Positions 37,701 through 46,961 of a stretch of 64,000 nucleotides of DNA are shown piece after piece (within the stretch, counting starts at the first letter, position 1; each line of letters begins with the position of its first letter). The translations under genes and the position numbers were made by a program. The stretch is from Onchidella celtica (Eukaryota; Mollusca; Gastropoda; Systellommatophora; Onchidiidae). The stretch covers positions 71,169,618 through 71,233,617 of the forward strand of contig OZ007569.1 of assembly GCA_963931925.1 (NCBI GenBank), in the 5' to 3' direction. The notes under the pieces were generated by a model. The model did no database searches and had not been told where the DNA came from. It saw only the letters and a program-made list of their open reading frames with translations.

Positions 37701-38823
37701 ATACACTTAACTTGCTCTTGACATACATTGACTATTGCAATAAAGACTGTTAGAGACCATGCGCAAAATGCCGCTGACCAATGACCACCTTATTCTGTCA
37801 TGCACTAACCGAGCCATTGGTTGTGTCATAAACCCTGCTTATGGCCTTTTTTAATTCTTTAAATAGACTAACGATGCTGCTAATGTCACTCTACTGCGTG
37901 TTGTTTATCTTGTCATGGAATTATTGCTACTATGTCAGAAAAGTAACCCAGTACACTTTAGTTCACCATTTTAGGCATAATGCACAATGAACATGTAACT
38001 CATTTTGCTGCCAAACCTCTGGCCTGCTGACAAGAAACTGCACAATCTATTTACCTCCAATTGGTTTACTGTTAAGTGTTATGGCACCCTACATACCAAC
38101 CATCAATGCACACAATGAGAACTCAGAAATGTAGTTTCTGAAATTACATGTACAATGTTGAAACAACTCCCTACTGACAATCAGTTTGTAATAGAACAGT
38201 TTTTTCCTTCTCCTCTAAAATTTTAATTTAGGGAGATATAAATGGTGAGATTTGGCAACAACATGAACGATATATGATGTGCATGCCAGGGATTTGATGT
38301 CGTATTCCATTGTGCTGGTTTTTAAATCATTCCTAATGGATTCCACAGGTAGACATTGATACTGAAGATCTGTTAAGTGCTTCTTGGGTATTTCTTTTTT
38401 GCTTTCTTTCTTTATTTGTTTGGGGGAACTGTTCCGGGCTGTCTAATCTCACTATACTGCCATGTGCCCAGAACTGTTCCCGGCCTTGTTCGTATGCGTT
38501 TCTTGAGTGGAGACAATTCCCAAATTATGATTGTTTGTTTTTCCTAGTCAGTTCCTTTACATACTTGCGTCATTTGCGTGTATTTTGAAAGCGTGGGATT
38601 TATGGTGTGTAATTTTTGAGATTTCTTTGTTTTGTCTCCTTTTGCACCAGGCATATGAGTGGAAATTTGTGTGATACTGATAGGCAAGGGGTTAACCATC
38701 TTGTCATATAATTTCTTTCTTTGCTGATCACCAACAGATATGCGGAAAGCTTTGTCCAGGGATAAGGACAAGAAGTCAGTCATACCATTGCCCCATCCAG
38801 TACGACCTGATGAACTGGACTGA
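25673..38823 (+). CDS. NAA20: N-alpha-acetyltransferase 20, NatB catalytic subunit (six exons)
   Basis: NatB acetylates the start Met of nascent proteins beginning Met-Asp, -Glu, -Asn or -Gln, at the ribosome, with the NAA25 auxiliary subunit. Joining 25673-25725, 28700-28724, 29262-29352, 30602-30731, 32278-32414 and 38738-38823 gives 173 residues in one frame (human about 178). Phases agree at all five junctions, and each has GT..AG. Family landmarks in order: MTTIRPFRCDDLFRFNNV (1-18), NLDPLTET (19-26), QYLAHWPEYF (34-43), GYIMGKAEGS (55-64), HGHVTALSVAPEFRR (69-83), the acetyl-CoA loop RRLGLA (82-87), DLFVRVSNKVAVAMY (107-121), LGYSVYRRV (124-132), the acidic SGEVDEDAFDMRKAL, and the C-terminal IPLPHPVRPDELD. 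The usual KGGFF is replaced by KRCYF. Introns 1, 4 and 5 carry mobile elements, but the coding sequence is intact. Confidence 0.96.
25737..25875. repeat. TCTAGA/TAGATC-rich repeat
   Basis: Irregular repeats of CTAGATCTAGA, each locally palindromic, begin about 12 bp after the NAA20 exon 1 donor. A similar tract lies at 51320-51612. Confidence 0.8.
25963..26500 (+). pseudogene. Merlin/ISXO2-like DDE transposase relic
   Basis: The open frame carries the ISXO2-like core: WVFGGVCRETRQGFLVLIPD, IAPGSIIHSDGLRSYNGI (second catalytic Asp in HSDG), VVNHNQHFTNPHTGACTN and NAVECYWKNYK (terminal acidic residue). Such transposases move Merlin superfamily DNA transposons. The 5' part with the first catalytic Asp is missing. 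Near 26400 the frame shifts: DEFMRRE..HISQWYL of the C-terminus continues in another frame. It lies in NAA20 intron 1 in the sense orientation. Terminal repeats were not found. Confidence 0.8.
27740..27835 (-). mobile_element. tRNA-like fragment (SINE head or tRNA pseudogene)
   Basis: On the minus strand an A-box TGGCACAATGGGTAGC and a B-box GGGTTCAATCCC occur at tRNA-like spacing. The T-arm has mismatched pairs and the 3' acceptor arm does not close well, so a working tRNA is unlikely. It lies in NAA20 intron 1. Confidence 0.4.
28700..28724 (+). CDS. NAA20: NAA20 exon 2, 25-nt microexon
   Basis: The acceptor CTCTTTCAG precedes C AAC TTG GAT CCT CTC, giving the family-conserved NLDPLTET. The donor is ACT|GTATCC, weaker than the others. 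It is far below the size gene finders usually accept, yet phase and protein continuity require it. Confidence 0.92.
29262..29352 (+). CDS. NAA20: NAA20 exon 3
   Basis: The acceptor is ACTTCTGCAG. The exon encodes YGLPFYMQYLAHWPEYF..GEIMGY and ends with the first base of Ile57 before GTAAGT. Confidence 0.95.
30161..30446. repeat. Five near-identical 58-bp tandem repeats
   Basis: AATGCATCCA-type starts occur at 30171, 30229, 30287, 30345 and 30403, exactly 58 bp apart. Copies differ by only one or two bases, so the expansion is recent. It lies in NAA20 intron 3. Long minus-strand ORFs here are repeat artefacts. Confidence 0.95.
30602..30731 (+). CDS. NAA20: NAA20 exon 4 (acetyl-CoA binding segment)
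   Basis: The acceptor is TGTGTTTCAG. The exon carries GNAT motif A with RRLGLA and ends EEISE plus AG before GTATGC. Five 58-bp repeats end about 155 bp upstream. Confidence 0.95.
31671..32173. mobile_element. 503-bp MITE with TTAT target duplication
   Basis: Terminal inverted repeats of about 31 bp are seen: left TGATGGTGTTGTACTCTAAC.., right ending ..GCACAACACCATCG, with two mismatches. TTAT flanks both ends (31667-31670, 32174-32177). Inside are partial repeats of the ACACGGTTAGA motif. There is no ORF. It lies in NAA20 intron 4. The ends match the MITE at 53556-53802. Confidence 0.75.
32278..32414 (+). CDS. NAA20: NAA20 exon 5
   Basis: The acceptor is CTTTACCAG. The exon encodes KRCYFVDLFVRVSNKVAV through VDEDAF and ends G|GTAAGT. 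A MITE ends about 100 bp upstream, inside intron 4. Confidence 0.95.
33179..34783 (+). pseudogene. LINE reverse transcriptase ORF, main open part
   Basis: The 534-codon frame holds the RT fingers and palm: KSAPGGDGVSYKVFKYC, FRPISIINVTCKIF, VWLDLANAYGSVPHEL (first catalytic Asp), IGIAAGCTISVIWF, and the box AFMDDVTLLT (34405-34434), where FMDD stands for the usual YADD. FMDD-like boxes occur in this LINE group, so it need not be a defect. The first about 40 codons are out of frame relative to the coding sequence upstream (a shift near 33300), and a one-base shift near 34720 moves the true frame into the next ORF. Confidence 0.85.
34786..35784 (+). pseudogene. LINE RT thumb and zinc knuckle, second frame
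   Basis: It continues the same polyprotein in another frame: MYEVALSRVEMIERACNNF, IRKWLGLPRTINTSALY, and the CCHC knuckle CRCGKLGTMKHILSNC. The frame can be followed back to about 34720 (KIWCLQFALYPRLAWPLT), so the listed Met is not a true start. It ends by a frameshift near 35770. Confidence 0.8.
35774..36055 (+). pseudogene. LINE C-terminal restriction-like endonuclease segment
   Basis: The segment PYEDNIKAAHERKESRYEAL, then FPVEVGCRGFIADSVSRWM and KDLQKTVERASHWIWLKR, matches the C-terminus of this LINE group by pattern. The stop is TGA at 36053-36055. Confidence 0.75.
36120..36265 (+). repeat. Left arm of 146-bp inverted repeat
   Basis: It starts ACGCAAGTATGTAAAGGAAC and ends CCCGGAACAGTTCC. 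It is identical to the reverse complement of 38425-38570 except for one clear mismatch (ACTAGGCC versus ACAAGGCC). It begins about 65 bp after the LINE stop codon. Confidence 0.95.
36266..38424. other. Interior between the inverted repeat arms
   Basis: This is 2.16 kb of DNA without a recognisable transposase or any ORF above about 70 codons. It may be the body of a non-autonomous DNA element or the loop of a fold-back element. It lies in NAA20 intron 5. Confidence 0.5.
38425..38570 (-). repeat. Right arm of 146-bp inverted repeat
   Basis: It is the reverse complement of 36120-36265. It ends about 165 bp before the acceptor of NAA20 exon 6. No convincing target-site duplication flanks the pair. 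Confidence 0.95.
38738..38823 (+). CDS. NAA20: NAA20 exon 6 and stop
   Basis: The acceptor is ATCACCAACAG. The exon encodes DMRKALSRDKDKKSVIPL then PHPVRPDELD and TGA. Intron 5 before it is 6.3 kb, nearly all mobile DNA. Confidence 0.95.
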
Positions 38824-39107
38824 CACGACTCAGGACACATTTTTTTGGCAGATGCGACAGGACCGTTGCTGGTGGCCCTTGCCATTCTGACAGTCTCACT
38901 CTTTTTTCTGATGATCCAGCTGTGGATGCAGAAAAACTACAACTCCAAAGCTGTCAACTGGGAACTGTAGCCACTGTCACTTTGACGAAATATTATAAGA
39001 ACCACAGAAGAACTTTGGGGTCATAGCAAGGCTTAAAGCAAAGTAAAAAATTGGCATAAAGAAAAATATAGCAAAACCTCATGTAAAAAATAATACCCAA
39101 TGGATAC

Positions 39108-39113
39108 AATAAA
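39108..39113 (+). terminator. Candidate NAA20 polyadenylation signal AATAAA
   Basis: It is the first AATAAA seen downstream of the NAA20 stop, about 285 bases after it, in an A-rich context. Confidence 0.4.
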
Positions 39114-39119
39114 ACGCAA

Positions 39120-39876
39120 AGAAAAAAGGAAGACAGAAACTACCAACATTTCAGTTAAAACCTTTCTCAAAGAAAAAAAAAAGTAAAATTAAAGAACACC
39201 AACAACAGAAAAAAGTGGAAAATTGAACAGATGAAACAATTGAACAGTAAAAAAATGTAGAGTATGAAATATTTATAGAATATTAAATCAATGCACCTAC
39301 TTATCTTCGAGTCCTGGCTTGTGTTTCTGCAGAGAAGCATGTCTGCCAATTGGGTATTATTTTTTTGTGCGAGGGTTTGCTACATACAACTTTTTCTTTT
39401 TGCCAATTTTTTACTCTATTATCATTTTGTGTAGTTATTGGCGGTGGTAGAAAGTAGCAAATAGACAGACGGACTTTATAGTAGAACTTCTTTCCCCAGA
39501 AGGAAAAACGAAGATAGTGTTAATAAACTTCTCAAATGTTTAAACAGGTGGACTTGCAAGTGAACCTTTCTACAGGAATTTGTTTTCTATGCTAGGAACA
39601 TTTAACCCTTGAGAGTTATAAGATGGTCTTACTTATTATATTTTAATTAAAGTCACAAACAAAAACTTGACAGCGATTGACCAGAAAGTCATGTAATGTG
39701 GTCATGCCACGGAGACCATCAGGCACCCTGCAGCAGTATCTTATGTTGCTTCTTTATGAAGCCCCACTAATTCCTGAACTAACTTTCACCAACCTCGGGA
39801 GTAAATTTTTCTTTTAACTTATCAGAAGCGGTACAGGTGTATTTTAACTTTTTTTTTTTTACTAGTGCTGGCATTG
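39120..39876. other. Downstream flank of NAA20, no gene
   Basis: AT-rich sequence with only short chance ORFs. I see no repeat or RNA gene that I can name. Confidence 0.5.
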
Positions 39877-39884
39877 TTCTAGGC

Positions 39885-40081
39885 CAGGGGTCACCAAATT
39901 TTTTTCACAGAGGGCCGGATAACTGACAGATTTACAAGCGTGGACCACATAAGCAATCTGCTCAATTCTTGCAAGCCAGAAGAAAAACTCTAGAGCTCTA
40001 GATATCCCTGGTTTTATCAAACAAAATCAAGTACCATGGCGGGCCGCATCTGGCCCGCGGGCCGCAGTTTGGTGACCCCTG
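39885..40081. mobile_element. 197-bp hAT-type MITE with perfect 8-bp TSD
   Basis: Terminal inverted repeats CAGGGGTCACCAAA / TTTGGTGACCCCTG are flanked by the identical octamer TTCTAGGC at 39877-39884 and 40082-40089. The inner GGGCCG..GGCCCGCGGGCCGC blocks are typical of animal hAT non-autonomous elements. There is no coding capacity. Confidence 0.95.
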
Positions 40082-40369
40082 TTCTAGGCCAACAGGTTAG
40101 GAAATGAAAACTTTGTTTTAGTGAGGTACCCAAATTTACTTTGAAAATTTCTAAATGTCTCAGCAGTGAAGGGAAAATTTCACTGCCAAACCTCAGCAAC
40201 CAAAGTGGTAAAACCCTGACAGTAATTACCAAAGTAAATCTACATCATCGCATACTGTCAGTGATCTGCAGTAAGTCCAGACATAGATGTCAATTTTGCA
40301 AGAAACTGAGGCAATTTTGATTATCATAGTTTCACTATTTACAGTACTACATCAATATTTACCACACTT

Positions 40370-40850
40370 GGTAAATAATAATGCTAAGATTAAGTTGGGT
40401 GCAAAGAACAGAACAAACTTACTGTAGCAGGTAAAAAAAAATGATGGTAGGGTATATTGTGTTCAGGTTAAATTAGGTGCAACTTTGTAATTGAGTTTTT
40501 AGATTAAATCAGGTGCAACTTAGTGAACAAGATTACTGTTTATTGCTGTGTATTTTGAAATGCGATCAGATTAAAGCAAGTGCAACTTTGTGAACAAAAT
40601 TACTGTTAGCCACAGTAAATGTGAGAAAAATTATGGTAGACTATAGTTTTTAGATTAAATCAGGTGCAACTTAGTTAACAAAATTATTGTTCACTGTATT
40701 ACAGTAATTATGATAAATTATAGTGTGTAGGTTAAGTTGGGTGCAACTTCATGAACAAAATTACTATTTACTCAGTATTCTTTTAACTAATAATGGTAGG
40801 TTACTTTGTGTAGATGAAATTAGGTGCAACTTAATGAACAAAATGTGTAG
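40370..40850 (+). repeat. Degenerate tandem repeat, about 75-85 bp unit
   Basis: The motif AGGTGCAACTT.GTGAACAAAATTACTGTT recurs near 40470, 40511, 40580, 40661, 40739 and 40822, with GTTAAATT-like and ATTATGGTAG-like blocks between. Spacing is irregular (about 40-85 bp). Confidence 0.75.
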
Positions 40851-41014
40851 AGCCTGACTGACAATAGAACTGCCAAAGGAGTGCGTCCTGATACCATAGG
40901 TTGGACATTTACACTGTCCAGTATCATAAATTATATATATATATATTACACAGTGAACTTGATCCAGTAGCTGAAATATCTACAGTGGATGAGTTGTATA
41001 CTTGGGGTTCCTGT

Positions 41015-41290
41015 GCAGCTTTGGAATTCCAGGGATCCCTGGAAAAGCCCGGGAATGTAAATGTAAATTGAGAAAAAGTCTTGGAAAAAGTGGATTAGCC
41101 CTGGAATTTTCCTGGGGGTTTAAAAAGCAATTAAAAAATGGTAAAAAGTCTGAGCAAAATTAAATCAATAAATCAATTTTCTCTGATTTTCTTGCATTCG
41201 TCTAGTAGCTCTGGGATTTATCATAACATTTTAGCCATAGAAAAGCCCTGGAAATACATTCTCAAAGCGGTGCAGGAACCTTGTATAATA
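41015..41290 (+). repeat. Dispersed CCTGGAA repeat, copy 3
   Basis: It contains TTCCAGGGATCCCTGGAAAA, GAAAAGCCCTGGAAATA and ends GCAGGAACCTTGTAT, matching the reverse strand of 10610-10810. Confidence 0.5.
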
Positions 41291-41907
41291 AATGTATACA
41301 GAGCTACGGTATTAATGTTCAGTATGCTGGATCATGTCACTGGAGGTGTGTTGTACTGAGTGATTTTTACAAGTGTGCGTCAGTGCATTTGTGTGAAATG
41401 GCTATCATAATACATGATATGCATACATATTGTAAGTGTACGTATGAGACAAGTGAATGTTGCCGTGATGCATTAAAACATTTTGAATTTATTTCCTGTA
41501 TTATGTTGTTTGCTTTCTTGTCTACACTGTGCATGCAGTTCCAAATGTGATTGTATTATTTGTTGTGCTGAAACCTGGAACTGGAGAATTTAAAACTTGG
41601 ATAGGCAGAAAAGTTAACTCATTTTTCAGGGAAGAGAAATTTCTGATTTCTAGTTTTTAAAATTTATTTTCTCCTTTTCCTTTTTCTTTTCTTCTAAGTC
41701 ATAATGCCATGAAAGCAAAAGGATTACAAGTAAGCACTGTTTTGTGTGTTGTGCGATACATGTATGTAATATGGACCTATAAAATTAATTTTTGTTGTAT
41801 TTTGTGTTCTCCTTTAATCCCATTTGTGAAATTTGCCTTAGTATCATTGCAGCCCAGTTACAATGTGGGGGTGTTTTGGGGAGGTGGGGGGAGAACATAA
41901 ATTATTT

Positions 41908-42036
41908 AATTTTGCCCGGGCAGCGGCCAATTCTGCCTGTTCTTTTCAGTTTCCAACTGCCAAGGTATCTTTAACGTGCGCAGTGTGCACACGGGCCCTC
42001 CGGATATTTCGTCCTTATCCGAGAAGACTAGGTTTA
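41908..42036 (-). mobile_element. SINE fragment, inverted
   Basis: Read on the minus strand it shows the SINE body blocks TCTCGGATAAGGACGAA, GGAGGGCCCGTG, CGTTAAAGATACCTTGGCAG and TGCCCGGGCAAAAT, the same order as in 5077-5468 and 53925-54398. The tRNA-like head is absent. Confidence 0.8.
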
Positions 42037-42044
42037 AAGCCCTA

Positions 42045-42340
42045 GAATTAAAAAATTTTAGAAAAGCTTTGGAATTCAAAATTTATGTCCCTGGAATTTG
42101 AAATTTGAGAAAAGCTCTGGAAATTCACATAGTGAATTGTCTCTGTAAATCTTTTCTGATTTACAAAATACATGTACATGTATCAATTTAAAAAGGAGGG
42201 AGGGAATCTCAGTTTTAAAAAAAATTTTCTCTGGTTTTCTTGCTTTTAAGTACATGTGTAGTCTTGAAATTTAATGTTTTAGTAGCGGAAAAGCTCTACT
42301 AGAAAAATATTCTCAAAGAGGTCGCCCCCTTAGAATGACA
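42045..42340 (+). repeat. Dispersed CCTGGAA repeat, copy 4
   Basis: It carries GTCCCTGGAATTTGAAATTT, GAAAAGCTCTGGAAAT and TTCTCAAAGAGGT blocks parallel to 41015-41290. The two may be one element split by a later insertion that includes the SINE fragment. Confidence 0.45.
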
Positions 42341-42427
42341 TGGTTCTGTCTCCACATTTTGCCTGAATTGAGTAACAGACTACACATTGCTTCAGTAGGC
42401 CTTCTCTACTAAGTGGCAAAATATCAT

Positions 42428-43958
42428 GCTTCAAATCTGCAGCTGTCATTCCTTTATTAAAGAAACCCAATCTAGACCAAAATGAAATGAGTAATTACAG
42501 ACCTGTGTCAACCCTACCTTTCTTATCCAAGATTTTGGAAAAAATAGTGCTTATTCAACTGAAATCGCACCTCTCACAAAACAATTTGATCGAGCCATTT
42601 CAATCGGCCTATAGAGAAAACCATAGCACTGAGACAGCACTATTAAGAATCATGACCGATTTGTTAATTGCTGCAGATGAAGGCATTGTATCAGTTCTTT
42701 AGCTGTTAGACTTATCAGCCGCTTTCGATACCATAGATCATGAAATTTTATTACAACGTTTATCTATCACTTTTGGTCTCTCTGGCACTGTCCTTGATTG
42801 GTTTAGCTCGTATGTTCTTGGTCGCTCTCAGTTTGTCCTAATAGGTGAACAAAGATCTAAGGAATAACTATTACAATATGGAGTCCCCCAGGGGTCTGTT
42901 TTAGGTCCTATTTTGTATATTATGTATACTCAGCCACTAGGTGTCATTCTTAGAGAAAATCAGATGAACTATCACATGTATGCTGATGATTGCCAATTGT
43001 ATAAGTCACAAGTACCATCATCATTTCCATCTTTACTTAGTGACACAAAAATCTGTATTGATAATGTCAAATCGTGGATGAACATAAATAAACTGAAAAT
43101 GAATGATAGTAAAACAGAAATTATTCCATGCGGAAGAAGCAATAACATAAAATTGTTAGACACGAATCACATCTTCATTGGCAATAACAAGGTGGAATTT
43201 TCGTATAAGGCCAAAAATCTAGGCGTCTATTTAGACAGCTGTCTGAGTATGGAATTTCAAATTAACAACCTGTGCAAAAACCTTAATTTTGAAATGAGGA
43301 AAATCGGTCAGATAAGATCATATCTAGACACCAATGGAGCCAAAAAACTTGTGTCTGCCTTTATTTTATCAAGGCTTGATTATTGTAATTCGCTTCTGGC
43401 TGGCCTATCAGATGAAAAAATAAATAAACTACAACGTATACAGAACAATGCTGCCAGATTAGTACTAAAGAAAGCAAAGCGAGATCATGTGACCCCTCTT
43501 TTGAGAGAACTCCATTGGCTGCCCATTGAAGCACGCATAGATTACAAACTAGCTATTTTATGCCATCATTGCTTATTGAATCAAAACTTCCCACCCTATC
43601 TCTCTGAATTCATTACTCCATATAGACCTACAAGGACATTACGATCAGAGAGTGCCAGTTACATCACAACACCACGAGCTTCTTTTAAACACTATGGTGA
43701 GCGTGCGTATTCTTCTTCTGGACCCACCTTGTTTATTCTCTTCCAGTAAATTTACGGGAAACAGCATCACTTGAGCTGTTTAAAAAGAATCTGAAAACGC
43801 ACCTCTTTGAAAGTTATTTGTAGATTGTGAGATGGACTTGTGCAGAGTTAATGGGCGTGAGAATGATGATTTTAACAGGTCAGTGTAAAGCGCCTAGGGC
43901 TCTTCAATGGGGACTGGCGCTATAGAAATGTACCTATATTATTATTATTATTATTATA
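42428..43958 (+). mobile_element. L2/CR1-like LINE, 5'-truncated
   Basis: The reverse transcriptase runs from AAVIPLLKKPNLD through [34 protein letters not shown] (first catalytic Asp), [14 protein letters not shown], the YADD box [24 protein letters not shown] thumb motifs, [17 protein letters not shown] and the terminal ELFKKNLKTHLFE. In-frame stops follow SVL (about 42701) and RSKE (about 42866), and a frameshift lies near 43735, so it is inactive. The 3' end AAAGCGCCTAG..GCGCTATAGAAATG with an ATT microsatellite tail is the usual form for this group. The endonuclease half is absent. Confidence 0.9.
42913..43749 (+). pseudogene. L2/CR1-like RT, C-terminal open part
   Basis: This 278-codon frame begins just after motif C's upstream [11 protein letters not shown] and holds YADD and the thumb domain ([27 protein letters not shown]). 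It is part of the LINE at 42428-43958, not a host gene. Confidence 0.85.
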
Positions 43959-44013
43959 CGTTGTGTAAGTTGTCAGTTTATTAAATAGTAACAAAATCAT
44001 ACCTATATACTAT

Positions 44014-44100
44014 AAGCTATGAGCACAGGAAACTTCAACCATCAATTTCTCAAAAGTTGATGGAAGGGAGTTAGAACCTTGTCATTCTAATGGGATCAGG
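44014..44100 (+). repeat. Dispersed fragment of the 0.6-4.5 kb array unit
   Basis: AGCTATGA.CACA.GAAA..TTCAACC, then ATTTCTCAAA.TTGA and GGAG.TAGAACCTT match 3817-3890 in order. Homology fades after CATTCTAATGGGAT. Confidence 0.6.
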
Positions 44101-44521
44101 TGAGGAGAGGGAGCTGAAAGGGGGGGGGGGGGGAAGTACCATCTTCTCAATTCACTTAGTCACATTTTCAATGTCTTTAGTTCGTGAAAACCAAAGTTTG
44201 TTTTGAGCTTGTGCCTCTGGAAACAACAACAGTAACAACAATGGATGCTGAATCTCGTGTTGAATGAACATCACGTGACCTGTTTGAAATAGATTCTGTA
44301 CGACCAGTGTGAGACGGACTGAAGGGGAACTAAGTCTGATCACACAAGTTCCATTCCCCTGTTCTCTTCCCTTACATCGTGCCATTTTCCTGTTATCTCT
44401 AAGGACCTTGCAAGTACATACGTCTCCCAAGTTTCCTGCGATAGGGGTATGTATTTTAAAGCCTTTTGCGAGCTAGAGAGCTCTTCACGAAAAACTCTAA
44501 TAATCTAATCCTACCCAGTAC

Positions 44522-45143
44522 ATACCACTGACTAAACTATTCATATCGGATTTACCATAACCAGTGCCACTGACTAGACTTCATATCGGATTTGCCCTGA
44601 CCAAGCACCACTGACTAAACTATTCATATCGGATTTACCATATCCAGTACCACTGACTAAACTATTCATATCGGATTTGCCATATCCAGTACCATTGACT
44701 AGACTATTCATATCGGGTTTGCCCTGTCCAGCACCACTGACTAAACTACGGCGTATATCATATCGGATTTGCCATATCCAGTACATGTACTATTGACTAG
44801 ACTACATGTATTCATATCATATCGGATTTACCATATCCATACCACTGACTAGAATATTCATATCGGATTTGCCATAAATCCAGGACCACTGACCAGAATA
44901 TTCATATCGGATTTGCCATAAATCCAGGACCACTGACTAGAATATTCATATCGGATTTGCCCTACCCAGTACCACTGACTAAAATGTTCATATCGGATTT
45001 GCCATGCAGCACCACTGACAAGAATATTCGTACCGGATTTGCCATATCCGGCACCACTGACTAGAATATTCGTATCGGATTTGCCATATCCGGCACCACT
45101 GACAAAAAAACAACAAACAACATTTGTATCGGATTTACCATCT
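44522..45143. repeat. 42-bp minisatellite, about 14-15 copies
   Basis: The unit contains CATATCGGATTTGCCATATC and CAGTACCACTGACTA. Most units are 42 bp, with some of 40-52 bp. Because 42 is a multiple of three, the minus strand reads a repeated 14-residue motif (SLVSGTGYGKSDMN) for about 70 codons; I see no start context or splice site and regard that as an accident. Confidence 0.95.
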
Positions 45144-45149
45144 ACATGT

Positions 45150-46960
45150 GTAGTACCATGGCGTGGGCAATGCGGTACTCATACCGGGCACTCTTTATCC
45201 AATTCTATGAACGACAACTTTTAATACAACAACAACAACAACAGCAACAACAACCAACTCTGATTACACAAGCATCGATGCAGTACACTTTTGACTAATG
45301 TCCAGTCACCTGTAGATGATTCCTTACCTGGTCTCAAGATTTGCAGACTGCAGGTGTTGTTTCCCATCTTTGCGCCCGCCTACATGAGAAATCCTGCTCT
45401 CGAAGAAAGCACACGCATCATTCCGAAACAAAACGGACAAAGAGTGTTTGTTGTCTAGCGCAAAAACAAGTAAAAACTTTGTTTAATATAATTATGATCT
45501 TTGTACAGACTTTCCGTAACTGTGAGTTGTTTTCTGTTTGCGAAGGTTGTACAGCAGTAAATAAATTACATGCAATCGCAGAGACTAGGTGTTCGCTTGT
45601 ATGGCCGCGTGCTGCCAATGCGATTGCGACTGGAAATATTGCGCGTAACATTTAAAGATAGAAATTATCGGGAAATTCCATTTTCAGTTTCTTTTCGTTC
45701 GTTCTTGAGGGGGATTTCCCTTACAATGTTGTAATTAATTGAGGCAATCTCGAGGGTTAAACTGCGAACTCGTGTACATTGACAGTGGCGGATCTACCAT
45801 GAAACTAATAAAGCTTGAGCTTCAGGGTCCCTACTCTCCCGGAGGAGCCCTGAAAAAAAACTTTGTAATGAGTGCCCTATTGCTGGTTGCAAAGGGGCCC
45901 CCCATAACAGTTCAAGTTTCAGGGTTCCAAAACTGCACGTCCGCCACTGAATACCGAGATCATTCCACATTTAGTTCAAATTCAAAGTTCTGTACAGCGA
46001 CAAGAGCCAAACTGCGTACTACTACTAGGGAGTCATAGAGCCAACTTTAGTTCACGCTTAAATGTTCCTTATGTGACACAAAGAAATCGATCTTCTGAGC
46101 AGCCTAAATTTAATATACATACTAAAAAAACAAACAAAACTGTATGATACAATGTCATGTCTTTTGAAATGGCAATGGAAAATGGGTCAAAATCGGATGT
46201 GCATTCCTTATAGATGACTCGATCCTGCTTACACTTAAAGTCTTTGTACTTTGACACACTTTGTCCTTGTTACTCTTTCTCTATCATCTTCACAATGCCT
46301 CTGTCGTCTCCAGCAGGTCAGCAATAATACCGCAGGCTTAGATAGTTAAAACGACAACACAAACAAAGAAAAGAATATTAAAAAAGAATTCTATCATGAA
46401 TTTGTGCACCTACGTCCTCCATGCTTCACCCCTTCTCTCCGTAGGCAATACAATGACATGTACACATGCATGTACGCTGCATACAGTCATGTACTCGAGA
46501 CACAGGTCACCGAGACGGCTCAATTCGTCATTTTCCGCCCGTCGACTTGCGGGCGTATCAGCCATGTCAACGATGCGACAATCAGCATCATACCACTTCA
46601 TAACTGAAAGAAGAAGAGTAGTACATGTACCATAGAGTCTGGGCATGTACTGTGTGCAATTTCGTATTTTATATGACTGTCACCATTTGCAGCACTGGTC
46701 AAAGGGAGATAACAATGTATTTACATAGTAGTAACCAGTTCTTTTCTGGATTAATCCCCCTTGATCCAAGCGGGGATCATGTGTGTACACTTCAAGAAGT
46801 ACATGTACATTGCACACATGTACATGTACATGTATTTTGAGTTTGAATTTGAGTCTAACGTCGCGACGGCACCATAAAGGCCACTTTGCGCCTTTCACCA
46901 TTCTTTTCGTTATCTCACTTTGGGCCACCCTCAGACCTATAAGTAAGACGCAAATCAGCG
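45150..46960. other. Intergenic, no gene apart from a small MITE
   Basis: AAC repeats lie at about 45225-45255 and ACATGT-rich palindromic runs at 46796-46832. ORFs here are short, overlapping and without recognisable domains. Confidence 0.5.
45783..45949. mobile_element. 167-bp MITE with CAGTGGCGGA ends
   Basis: The ends are CAGTGGCGGATCT and its near reverse complement ACGTCCGCCACTG. This terminal sequence is common in animal hAT-like non-autonomous elements. I cannot see a matching 8-bp duplication in the flanks, so age or a different class is possible. Confidence 0.55.
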
Positions 46961-46961
46961 T

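Noticed and set aside
40370..45143. Direct repeats considered as a CRISPR-like array
   Set aside because: Units are contiguous or degenerate without unique spacers, and the DNA is eukaryotic.
46783..46840. ACATGT-rich palindromes as a binding-site cluster
   Set aside because: Simple ACATGT repeats are a plain microsatellite here and occur singly elsewhere in the window.
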